Assembly (NCBI GenBank): GCA_003241215.1
Contig: QFOL01000263.1
Coordinates: forward strand, 1-6,990
Length of the DNA: 6,990 nucleotides
Source: Agrobacterium fabrum
GTDB taxonomy: Bacteria; Pseudomonadota; Alphaproteobacteria; Rhizobiales; Rhizobiaceae
Direction of reading: 5' to 3'
Below, one piece after another: positions 1-6,990 of this stretch; within the stretch, counting starts at the first letter, position 1; each line of letters opens with the position of its first letter. The position numbers and the translations under genes are program-made. Below the pieces are notes generated by a model that made no database searches, was not told the DNA's origin, and worked only from the letters and a program-made list of their open reading frames with translations.

Positions 1-172
1 GGATTTCATCGCCCGGCCCTATATCCAGTCCGGCGAGCTGGTGACGCTGTTCGATGACTATATTTCGAAGGACAGGGGCATCTATGCGGTCTATCCGCAT
101 CGCCGCTACCTGCCCGCCAAGGTGCGCAGCTTCGTGGATTATCTTTCGGCATGGTTCAGAAAGAATGGGTGA
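1..172 (+). CDS. LysR-type transcriptional regulator, C-terminal fragment
   Basis: This is the last 56 codons of a gene that enters from the left edge; codons start at base 2 and the stop is TGA at 170-172. The visible protein (DFIARPYIQSGELVTLFDDY..., then GIYAVYPHRRYLPAKVRSFV) matches the end of the LysR substrate-binding domain. The features that show this are a 'SGELV' turn, a strand reading 'YAVYPHRRYLPAKV', and a final helix 'FVDYLSAWF'. LysR regulators bind DNA through an N-terminal helix-turn-helix and a small-molecule effector through this C-terminal domain. The DNA-binding part is outside the window, so the target genes cannot be named. The gene converges on the sugar ABC operon and so is not positioned as its divergent regulator. 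Family call is confident; function is unknown. Confidence 0.85.
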   Translation, partial: DFIARPYIQSGELVTLFDDYISKDRGIYAVYPHRRYLPAKVRSFVDYLSAWFRKNG

Positions 173-209
173 GGACGCGGGCGTTTTGGCCATAGAGAGC
201 CCTCACCTC

Positions 210-285
210 CGTCATCCTCGGGCTTGACCCGAGGATCCACGGCCCGGCGCAATGATGGATCTTCGGGTCAAGCCCGAGGATGACG
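210..285. repeat. Nested palindromic repeat element (30-bp inverted arms)
   Basis: Arms 210-239 and 256-285 are reverse complements over 30 bp with a single mismatch, separated by 16 bases. Each arm is itself a hairpin: in the left arm ATCCTCGGG (214-222) pairs with CCCGAGGAT (228-236) around CTTGA. The element lies between two convergent genes. From general knowledge, the core GGGCTTGACCCGAGGAT recurs in many copies between genes of Rhizobiales and other alphaproteobacteria, similar in kind to RIME/REP-like elements. I infer a dispersed non-coding repeat that may also act as a bidirectional transcription barrier. Copy number elsewhere in this genome cannot be seen here. Confidence 0.8.
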
Positions 286-352
286 TCGCGTGTGAGGAAA
301 TGTTTGCTGCATTCCCTCCTTCGCGTGTCGAGAAAAAGGTTTCCGCCCATCA

Positions 353-378
353 CGACGCCCGCCTTCCAGCGGGCGTCG
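353..378 (-). terminator. Hairpin downstream of the binding-protein gene, probable terminator
   Basis: CGACGCCCGC (353-362) and GCGGGCGTCG (369-378) form a perfect 10-bp GC-rich stem with a 6-base loop. It starts 18 bases past the stop of the minus-strand binding-protein gene, the last gene of the ABC operon. On the transcribed strand the nearest T run (five Ts) comes about a dozen bases after the stem rather than directly next to it, so this is not a textbook intrinsic terminator. It may instead protect the 3' end of the mRNA. Confidence 0.5.
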
Positions 379-395
379 CATGGCCGGAACCCTTA

Positions 396-1349
396 TCAGA
401 ACGGCGAATCCGGAAAGTAGAACTGCTCGGCATTGTCCTTGGTGATGAGCGTCGCATCGAGGATATATTCACCCGCGACCGGCACCTGGTCGTAAAAATG
501 CCCGGCCGTCAGCTGCATGGCGGTCGCCACCATCGCCGGCGGATAAAGCACGTCGACCGGCACCAGCTTGTCGCCGTCCATGACCTTCTTGATCATGTCC
601 TTGGAACCGGCGCCCGCAACGATATACTGGATATCGGTGCGTTTCGCCTGCTGGATCGCCTCCAGCACACCAATCGCCATGTCGTCATCCTGACACCAGA
701 CCACGTCGATCTTCTTGTACTTGGTCAGATAGTCCTGCATCACGCGGAAGGCGTCGTCGCGGTTCCAGTTGCCGTACTGACGGTCGAGAACCTTGACGCT
801 GGAACCGGCGATGCCCTTGTCGAAACCATCCTGGCGCTGCTGGTCGATCGGGATCGGCAGGCCGCGAATGACCACGACTTCGGCGTTCGGCGTTGTCTTC
901 TTGATGTATTCGCCCGCCACCTGGCCAAGCGCCGGGTTATTGCCGGCTACATAGATATCGCGGATCGAATTGTCGTTGACGCTCGGCGCGCGGTCGACCA
1001 GCGCGACGAAGGTGCCCTTGTCCTTGATCTCCTTGATGGCGTTGACCAGCGGATCGGGATCGGACGGCAAGACGACAAGCGCGTCGAGCCCCTGCACGGC
1101 AAGGTCCTGGAGCGCATTCGCCTGATTGGCGGCATCCGGCGATGTCTTGACGATGACGTTGAGCCCCGGATGTTCCTGCATCAGCAGCTTCGCCACACGC
1201 TCGGCGTGATAAACGACGCCCGCCGTCCAGCCATGGTCGGCGGCCGGAATGGATACGCCGATGGTGACCTTCTTGTCCTGCGCATGCGCTGAAGCGGCAA
1301 GCACCGTGGCCAGCGCGGCAAAGGCCACGCCGATGAATTTACTACGCAT
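396..1349 (-). CDS. Periplasmic sugar-binding protein of a CUT2 (ribose/xylose-type) ABC importer
   Basis: 317-residue secreted protein of the type-1 periplasmic binding protein family (Peripla_BP_4, RbsB-like). It captures a sugar or polyol in the periplasm and delivers it to the permease. A classic signal peptide (MRSKFIGVAF, hydrophobic stretch to about residue 20) ends at AHA before Gln24. The mature protein starts with the family's first strand 'KKVTIGVSIP', followed by 'ADHGW' at the usual ligand-contact position; 'ALVDRAPS', 'QQRQDGF' and 'WCQDDDMAIGVLEAI' match later conserved blocks. I chose the ATG at 1349 rather than the upstream in-frame ATG at 1403: it has GGGAGGA eight bases upstream, and the signal peptide begins there. 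It is the last gene of the operon. The frameshifted permease frame runs 8 bp into it; without the duplication the gap would be 72 bp. The substrate cannot be determined. Confidence 0.93.
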   Translation of the reverse strand: MRSKFIGVAFAALATVLAASAHAQDKKVTIGVSIPAADHGWTAGVVYHAERVAKLLMQEHPGLNVIVKTSPDAANQANALQDLAVQGLDALVVLPSDPDPLVNAIKEIKDKGTFVALVDRAPSVNDNSIRDIYVAGNNPALGQVAGEYIKKTTPNAEVVVIRGLPIPIDQQRQDGFDKGIAGSSVKVLDRQYGNWNRDDAFRVMQDYLTKYKKIDVVWCQDDDMAIGVLEAIQQAKRTDIQYIVAGAGSKDMIKKVMDGDKLVPVDVLYPPAMVATAMQLTAGHFYDQVPVAGEYILDATLITKDNAEQFYFPDSPF

Positions 1350-2466
1350 AGTCTCTTTCCTCCCAAGACCGGGGCGTTCCTCCTTCGACCGCGCCTGCCC
1401 CACATGGCGCGGCGTGATGCGTCACCTGCGGCTGAGCGAACGCTGCACCAGCATGGCGATGATGATGATGGCCCCCTGAATGGCGCCGATCAGATATTCG
1501 CTGACGAAGTTCGACAGGATCATGATGTTGCCGACGATCTTCGCTGACGAAGTTCGACAGGATCATGATGTTGCCGACGATCTCCAGAATGAAAGCGCCG
1601 CAGATCGTACCCCAGATGCGCCCCACCCCGCCCCTCAGCGCCGTGCCGCCGACGACGACGGCGGTGATCGCCTGAAGCTCCCACAACATGCCTGTCGTGG
1701 CGGAGGTGGAGGCAAGACGCGGCACGTAAAGCAGCACCGCAACGGCGACACAGAGCCCCTGCACCACATAAGCGATGGTGCGGACCCGGGCGACCGAGAT
1801 GCCGGAATATCGTGCGACATCCTCGCTTGAGCCAACGGCTGTCAGATGCCGGCCATAACGGGTGCGGTAAAGCACGAAGGCGGCTATGGCAGCGGTGACG
1901 AAGATGACAATGACAGGCACCGGTACGCCGAGGATATTGCCGAAATAGACCGGGCGATAAAGCGTCTGGATTTCCGGGTTACGCAGCGTGATCGCGCCGC
2001 CCTGCGACAGCCATGTGGTCAAGCCGCGATAGATGCCCATGGTGCCGAGCGTGGCGATGAAGGGCTCGATACGGCCGATGGTGGTGATGAGACCGTTCGT
2101 CAGCCCGCAGGCCGCGCCAATGGCGAGCGCCAGCGCCATGGCGGTGAGCAGCATCGGAAGCGGACTGGCGATGACGCCGCTATTCATGAACAGGATCATC
2201 AGGCTGGCGACGAAAGCCACCATGGCGCCGACCGAAAGATCGAGCCCGCCCGACGTGATGACGTAGGTTGCGCCAAGCGCGATGATGGCGATGAAGGCGC
2301 TGCGGGTGACGACGTTCAGAAGATTGTCGATGCCGATGAAATTGGGATTGGCGATGGCGCCGAGAACCAGAAGCAGGGCCAGCGCCACAAAGGGTGCTAC
2401 GGCGCGCAGATCCCAGTCCTTAGAGGTCTTCGGCGTCTTGCCGTTATCAAGTGCGGCCTCAGTCAT
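1342..2466 (-). CDS. CUT2-family sugar ABC permease (RbsC-like), frameshifted at its 3' end; probable pseudogene
   Basis: Inner-membrane channel subunit of the sugar importer (BPD_transp_2 family). Hallmarks are 'ITSGGLDLSVG' (70-80), 'IEPFIATLGTMGIYRG' (133-148) and the cytoplasmic coupling region 'AVVVGGTALRGGVG' (269-282), with several hydrophobic segments between. The start at 2466 has GAGGGG six bases upstream and lies 50 bp after the ATPase stop. A perfect 43-bp tandem duplication (1497-1583) shifts the frame after Glu309. As read, the protein gains a 65-residue hydrophilic tail (DRRQHHDPVELRQ..., including HHHH) and stops at 1342-1344 inside the next gene. Removing one copy restores a 333-residue protein, the usual family length. 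Its end would be SEYLIGAIQGAIIIIAMLVQ then RSLSRR, a typical last membrane helix, stopping at 1422-1424. The helix loss probably inactivates the protein, unless the duplication is an assembly error. Confidence 0.9.
   Translation of the reverse strand: MTEAALDNGKTPKTSKDWDLRAVAPFVALALLLVLGAIANPNFIGIDNLLNVVTRSAFIAIIALGATYVITSGGLDLSVGAMVAFVASLMILFMNSGVIASPLPMLLTAMALALAIGAACGLTNGLITTIGRIEPFIATLGTMGIYRGLTTWLSQGGAITLRNPEIQTLYRPVYFGNILGVPVPVIVIFVTAAIAAFVLYRTRYGRHLTAVGSSEDVARYSGISVARVRTIAYVVQGLCVAVAVLLYVPRLASTSATTGMLWELQAITAVVVGGTALRGGVGRIWGTICGAFILEIVGNIMILSNFVSEDRRQHHDPVELRQRISDRRHSGGHHHHRHAGAAFAQPQVTHHAAPCGAGAVEGGTPRSWEERDYA
1497..1583. repeat. Perfect 43-bp tandem duplication inside the permease gene
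   Basis: Bases 1497-1539 and 1540-1582 are identical over 43 bp (each begins TTCGCTGACGAAGTTCGACA), and base 1583 continues the match by one. Flanking bases 1496 and 1584 break the period. Because 43 is not a multiple of three, the second copy changes the permease reading frame. In the unduplicated frame the unit encodes the end of 'EIVGNIMILSNFVSE', so the duplication lies just before the last transmembrane helix. The absence of any mismatch points to a recent event or an assembly/sequencing artefact. Confidence 0.95.
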
Positions 2467-2516
2467 GTTTCCCCTCGGTCTCTTTGTCGGGCCATGTTTC
2501 CCGGGACGCCGGGCGC

Positions 2517-4040
<1,524 letters not shown>

Positions 4041-4046
4041 GTGCCG

Positions 4047-4106
4047 TCACCGGCTGCCAGCCGAAACGAACGGCGCCTGCCCCTTGATTTTACCTGAAAT
4101 GACCAT
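4047..4106 (-). CDS. Possible 19-residue leader peptide in frame with the ATPase
   Basis: A short frame (MVISGKIKGQAPFVSAGSR) starts at the ATG at 4106, seven bases after the best Shine-Dalgarno sequence in the region (GGGAGGAG). It ends at TGA 4047-4049. That stop lies six bases before the ATPase ATG and in the same frame, with the following base being C. It may be a leader whose translation is coupled to the ATPase. Alternatively it may be an original N-terminal extension cut off by a stop mutation, or a sequencing error. The ATPase already has about 13 residues before its first conserved block, as expected for the family, so a further 22-residue extension would be unusual; this favours the leader view. 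No homologue is recognised and expression is unproven. Confidence 0.35.
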   Translation of the reverse strand: MVISGKIKGQAPFVSAGSR

Positions 4107-4241
4107 CTGCGAACTCCTCCCAAAGCTCGAAGAAGAAGCTAGCGTCCGTTTTGAGGTACGTAAAGCAATTTTCGCTGGTCTTTTAGAATACACTCAAATT
4201 TGACCGTATAAGCCCGTACTCGAAGGTCTCGAAAAATACGG
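4107..4241 (-). promoter_or_regulatory. Probable promoter/operator region of the sugar ABC operon
   Basis: This gap between the TetR stop and the ABC operon is visibly richer in A and T than its neighbours, and is the only plausible place for an ABC operon promoter. It contains the perfect 10-bp palindrome TCAAATTTGA at 4194-4203, a candidate operator half or core. On the minus strand a weak -10-like TATTCT lies just downstream of the palindrome, but I see no convincing -35 partner. No regulator for the operon is visible nearby. The location of the promoter is inferred from gene layout; the exact elements are not established. Confidence 0.4.
4114..4121 (-). promoter_or_regulatory. Strong Shine-Dalgarno sequence upstream of the ATPase region
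   Basis: Read on the minus strand this is GGGAGGAG, seven bases before the ATG at 4106. It resembles the binding-protein site (GGGAGGA before 1349). It is far better than anything directly before the ATPase ATG at 4040, so ribosomes most likely load here and translate the short in-frame leader first. Confidence 0.65.
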
Positions 4242-4244
4242 TCA
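4201..4244. repeat. 9-bp inverted repeat starting at the tetR stop codon
   Basis: TGACCGTAT (4201-4209) and ATACGGTCA (4236-4244) are perfect reverse complements with 26 bases between them. Read on the minus strand, the first arm begins with the TGA stop of the TetR gene. It could fold at the 3' end of that mRNA, but there is no T tract after the second arm. By a rough estimate, about one 9-bp repeat of this kind would be expected by chance in a window this size, so position is the only reason to list it. Confidence 0.35.
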
Positions 4245-4865
4245 TGATGCGCAGGAGCGCTGGAAACCCTTCATCAGACGATGCACCGCTTCGGCACCCT
4301 CCTTGGCCAGATCGAACCGTTTGCCGAACAGCAGCCAGTCGGAGCACATGCCTTTCAGGAGCCAGTAGAGCGCGTCGAGCGCAGAGTCCGCCGTCCAGTT
4401 GTCGTTGAATGCGCCTTCCGCCTGCGCCCGTGCGAAAACGGCCTCGAGCCGATCCTTGTGATACCGGTCCAGTTCTTCCTGCGCGTGCAGCACCGGGGCG
4501 AACTCGTCGGAGTAATTTGTGCGCAGACTGATGGTCATGATGCGCTGGCGCTGTTCATCTTTTGAAAGAAGCGTCAGCCATTTGCAGGCTGCTTCCTCGA
4601 TCTTGGCCAGCAGAGCCAGCCCCTTGACGTCGGGGTCGCCGAAATCGAGCAGGTCCGATTCCGGCAGGGACACCGATTGATAGAGGCCGATAAAGAGATC
4701 GCTCTTGCTGGAAAAATGCCAGTAGATTGCTCCGCGCGTGACGCCGGCCGCAGCCGCCACCTCATCGAGAGAGCTGTTGGCCACACCCTTTTTGAAGAAC
4801 ACCCGCTCGGCAGCGGCAAGGATCGCCTGACGCGTCTCTTCTGCCTCGGCCTTGGTTCGGCGCAT
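4242..4865 (-). CDS. TetR/AcrR-family transcriptional repressor, probable local regulator of the adjacent RND pump
   Basis: 207-residue regulator. The N-terminal DNA-binding domain is unmistakable: 'TKAEAEETRQAILAAAERVF' (4-23), then a helix-turn-helix in 'SLDEVAAAAGVTRGAIYWHF' (32-51) followed by 'SSKSDLF'. This wording is typical of AcrR/TtgR/BepR repressors of RND efflux operons; the C-terminal all-helical domain (about 60-207) would bind drugs or other hydrophobic ligands. The start at 4865 is chosen over the in-frame ATG at 4892 because AAGGAG lies eight bases upstream, inside what would otherwise be coding sequence. It lies 117 bp downstream of the RND gene on the same strand; that gap contains two inverted repeats. 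Co-transcription and pump control are inferred from family and position. The exact orthologue name is not assigned. Confidence 0.92.
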   Translation of the reverse strand: MRRTKAEAEETRQAILAAAERVFFKKGVANSSLDEVAAAAGVTRGAIYWHFSSKSDLFIGLYQSVSLPESDLLDFGDPDVKGLALLAKIEEAACKWLTLLSKDEQRQRIMTISLRTNYSDEFAPVLHAQEELDRYHKDRLEAVFARAQAEGAFNDNWTADSALDALYWLLKGMCSDWLLFGKRFDLAKEGAEAVHRLMKGFQRSCAS

Positions 4866-4888
4866 GCTGATGTCTCCTTCCAGTCGCA

Positions 4889-4910
4889 GCACGGCGCTTG
4901 CGCACCGTGC
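4889..4910 (-). promoter_or_regulatory. Hairpin with GCAA tetraloop just upstream of the tetR ribosome site
   Basis: On the minus strand GCACGGTGC and GCGCCGTGC form a 9-base-pair stem (one G-U pair) closed by a GCAA loop, a GNRA-type tetraloop that is unusually stable in RNA. It ends a few bases before the AAGGAG site of the TetR gene. No T tract follows, so it is not an intrinsic terminator. It may stabilise or define the 5' end of a processed tetR message, or, as DNA, serve as a dyad-symmetric operator. Both roles are inference. Confidence 0.45.
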
Positions 4911-4922
4911 CTTGTTTGCCGC

Positions 4923-4970
4923 GCCGGGCCATCAATCAGATGAACGCATTCACATGACTTTTGGCCCGGC
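4923..4970. repeat. 8-bp inverted repeat in the RND-tetR gap
   Basis: GCCGGGCC (4923-4930) and GGCCCGGC (4963-4970) are perfect reverse complements around a 32-base, AT-richer spacer. The spacer carries a small dyad, TGAACGCATTCA. It lies 13 bases beyond the RND stop codon. Short GC-rich repeats of this kind are expected by chance a few times in a window this size. It could still be a post-gene hairpin or a TetR operator region for autoregulation. Confidence 0.3.
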
Positions 4971-4982
4971 TTCCCACCCGTT

Positions 4983-6990
4983 TTATTCCGCCGGCGATAC
5001 GGCGTCAGCAGCAATCTGGCTCTCTTTCTTCCTATCGCCGAAAATCTTCATGACAAAGACGAAGAAGACGGGGACGAAGAAGATCGCAAGGATCGTCGCC
5101 GAGATCATGCCGCCGAGCACGCCGGTGCCGATGGCGTTCTGGCTCGCCGCGCTGGCGCCCGAAGCAATCGCCATCGGCAGCACGCCGAGCGAGAAGGCAA
5201 GCGAGGTCATCAGGATCGGCCTGAAGCGCAGGTGCGCCGCCTCCACCGTCGCATCATAGGTGGATTTTCCTTCCGCCCGCAGATCCTTGGCGAATTCGAT
5301 GATCAGGATCGCGTTCTTTGCGGACAGGCCGATGATGGCGACGAGGCCCACCAGGAAGTAGACGTCGTTCGGCATGCCGCGCAGCATCACCGCCGCCACC
5401 GAACCGATGACCCCGAGCGGCACCACCAGCATGACGGAAAGCGGAATGGACCAGCTTTCATAAAGCGCCGCCAAAAGCAGGAAGACGAACAGCACGCTGA
5501 GGCCGATCAGCGCCGGCGCCTGCGAGCCCGACTGGATTTCCTGCAGCGACTGGCCGGTCCATTCGAAACCGAAACCGCTCGGCAATTCGCTGGCCAGACG
5601 CTCCATTTCAGCAATGGCGTCACCCGAGGAATAACCGGGCGCGGACTGGCCGCTGATGCGGATGGCCGGGTAGCCGTTGTAACCCACCACCTGCGAGGGG
5701 CCGCGCACCCATTCCACCGTGGCGAAGGAGCTGACAGGCACCATGCCGCCATTGGCGTTGCGGACATTGAGGTTCAGCAGATCCTCCGTCTTCATGCGCT
5801 GGCCCTGTTCCGCCTGCACCGTCACGCGCTGCATGCGGCCGGAATTGGGGAAGTCGTTGACGTAGGACGATCCCATATTGGCCGAGATGGTGGCGTTGAT
5901 GTCGCTGAAGGTGACGCCGAAGGTGTTGGCCTTCTCACGGTCGATGATGAGATTGACCTGCGCCGCATCCGGCATGCCTTCGATACGAAGGCCGGCAAGG
6001 ATGGGGCTCTGACGGGCGGCAGCCATGAGCTGTGCGCCTGCCGCGCTGAGCGCGGTCTGGCCGGCTCCCGACCTGTCCTGGAGACGGAAGGTGAAACCGC
6101 TGGAGTTGCCGAGACCCTGGATCGGCGGCGGCGACAGGGCAAAGGACATGGCATCCGGAATCCCCCACAATTTGCCGTTGATCCGAGCGGAAATCGCAGC
6201 AGCCGAATCCTCGGGCCCGCGTTCGCTCCAGTCCTTCAGCGTGGCGAAGGCAAGACCGGCATTCTGGCCGGAACCGGAGAAGGAGAAGCCCGAAATCGCA
6301 ATGACGCGTTCCACCGCCGGCTCTTCCATGAAGATCTTCTCGATCTGCTGGATGGATTGCAGGGTGCGCTCGGTGCTGGCTTCCGCCGGCGCCTGAATAT
6401 CGACGATCAGATAGCCCTGGTCCTCATTCGGCAGGAACGAGCTCGGCAGCTGCATATAGGCCCAGCCGAGACCGGCCAGCAGCGCCGCATAGATGACCAT
6501 GAAACGGCCCGAACGCTTGATGATGCCGCCCACGGACGAGGAATATTTATGCGACGCCTTGTCGAAGTTGCGGTTGAACCAGCCGAAGAAGCCTTTCTTC
6601 TCATGGTGCCCGGCCTTGATCGGCTTCAGGAACGACGCACAGAGCGCGGGCGTGAGCGACAGCGCGAGGAAGCCCGAGAACAGGATGGACACCACCATGG
6701 TGAGGCTGAACTGCTGGTAGATGATACCGACAGCACCCGGGAAGAAGGCCATCGGCACGAATACCGCCGTCAGCACCAGCGTGATGCCGATGATGGCGCC
6801 GGAAATCTGGCCCATAGCCTTGCGGGTCGCCTCCTTCGGCGACAGATGCTCTTCCGCCATGATGCGCTCGACATTCTCGACGACGACGATTGCGTCATCC
6901 ACCAGAATGCCGATGGCGAGAACCATGGCGAACATGGTCAGAACGTTGATCGAGAAACCCGAGACATACATGATGGCGCAGGTGCCGAGC
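4983..6990 (-). CDS. RND-family (HAE1) multidrug efflux transporter, AcrB/BepE-like, C-terminal two thirds
   Basis: 668 codons of a protein that runs off the right edge; about 1,045 residues are usual, so roughly the first 375 are missing. It is the inner-membrane, proton-driven pump of a tripartite efflux complex. Counting from the first complete codon, TM4 'LAIGILVDDAIVVVENVER' carries the proton-relay pair Asp31-Asp32 (AcrB D407/D408). The switch-loop motif 'GFSFSGSGQNAGLAF' (234-248) corresponds to AcrB GFGFAGRGQN. Lys558 in 'GLSAKNAILIIEFAKD' corresponds to AcrB K940, followed by 'RFRPILMTSLAF'. All key residues visible are intact, and the gene stops normally at TAA 4983-4985. These motifs place it in HAE1 (hydrophobic/amphiphilic export) rather than the metal exporters. 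A membrane-fusion partner is expected beyond 6990. The TetR gene follows on the same strand. The specific substrate is unknown. Confidence 0.96.
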   Translation of the reverse strand, partial: LGTCAIMYVSGFSINVLTMFAMVLAIGILVDDAIVVVENVERIMAEEHLSPKEATRKAMGQISGAIIGITLVLTAVFVPMAFFPGAVGIIYQQFSLTMVVSILFSGFLALSLTPALCASFLKPIKAGHHEKKGFFGWFNRNFDKASHKYSSSVGGIIKRSGRFMVIYAALLAGLGWAYMQLPSSFLPNEDQGYLIVDIQAPAEASTERTLQSIQQIEKIFMEEPAVERVIAISGFSFSGSGQNAGLAFATLKDWSERGPEDSAAAISARINGKLWGIPDAMSFALSPPPIQGLGNSSGFTFRLQDRSGAGQTALSAAGAQLMAAARQSPILAGLRIEGMPDAAQVNLIIDREKANTFGVTFSDINATISANMGSSYVNDFPNSGRMQRVTVQAEQGQRMKTEDLLNLNVRNANGGMVPVSSFATVEWVRGPSQVVGYNGYPAIRISGQSAPGYSSGDAIAEMERLASELPSGFGFEWTGQSLQEIQSGSQAPALIGLSVLFVFLLLAALYESWSIPLSVMLVVPLGVIGSVAAVMLRGMPNDVYFLVGLVAIIGLSAKNAILIIEFAKDLRAEGKSTYDATVEAAHLRFRPILMTSLAFSLGVLPMAIASGASAASQNAIGTGVLGGMISATILAIFFVPVFFVFVMKIFGDRKKESQIAADAVSPAE

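Noticed and set aside
168..207. GGTGAGG/CCTCACC inverted repeat after the LysR gene
   Set aside because: The arms are 7 bp with a 26-base loop and there is no T tract; this is expected by chance and the nearby 30-bp repeat is a better barrier.
252..1292. 346-codon open frame on the plus strand
   Set aside because: It lies opposite the clearly coding binding-protein gene and reads as low-complexity Arg/Asp/His/Val-rich sequence without a recognisable domain. Such shadow frames are common in GC-rich genes.
1350..1403. Earlier ATG (1403) for the binding protein
   Set aside because: It would place 18 charged residues before the signal peptide and would put the good ribosome site inside the coding sequence.
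1458..1469. (GAT)4 triplet run as a possible slippage switch
   Set aside because: It is only four triplets and a multiple of three. In the native permease frame it simply encodes four isoleucines in the last membrane helix.
2463..2495. 10-codon frame MARQRDRGET whose TGA overlaps the permease ATG (ATGA)
   Set aside because: It is very short with only a weak ribosome site. It shares a GGGAAACATG repeat with the permease start but could easily arise by chance in a 50-bp gap.
2500..2513. CCCGG/CCGGG mini-hairpin between ATPase and permease
   Set aside because: A five-base-pair stem in GC-rich DNA is common and no T run follows.

Overview
The window looks like a chromosomal segment from a GC-rich alphaproteobacterium, most likely of the Agrobacterium/Rhizobium group. 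I infer this from base composition, the close relatives each protein recalls, and a GTCATCCTCGGGCTTGACCC-type palindromic repeat that I know as common in that class. No database search was possible, so the genus is a guess.

Layout. Bases 1-172 (+) are the 3' end of a LysR-type regulator. A 223-bp gap follows, holding a large nested inverted repeat and a terminator-like hairpin. Everything from 396 to the right edge is transcribed leftwards (- strand). Read in the direction of transcription, it starts with an RND (HAE1, AcrB/BepE-like) multidrug efflux pump, cut by the right edge. Next comes a TetR/AcrR-type repressor 117 bp downstream. After a 201-bp, more AT-rich gap comes a CUT2-family sugar ABC importer: double-domain ATPase, permease and periplasmic binding protein.

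How the genes work together. The RND pump and the TetR regulator probably form one functional unit, in which a ligand-sensing repressor controls its own exporter; the membrane-fusion partner should lie just beyond 6990. The three ABC genes encode a ribose/xylose-class importer of unknown substrate: the binding protein captures the sugar in the periplasm, the permease forms the channel, and the ATPase drives import. No catabolic enzyme lies in the window to identify the sugar.

The notable points are two lesions or oddities in the importer. A perfect 43-bp tandem duplication (1497-1583) shifts the frame of the permease and replaces its last membrane helix with a hydrophilic tail. The strongest ribosome binding site upstream of the ATPase serves a 19-codon reading frame that is in frame with the ATPase but ends at a TGA six bases before the ATPase start. 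I found no evidence of an undescribed multi-gene system, CRISPR array, tRNA/rRNA gene or insertion sequence.
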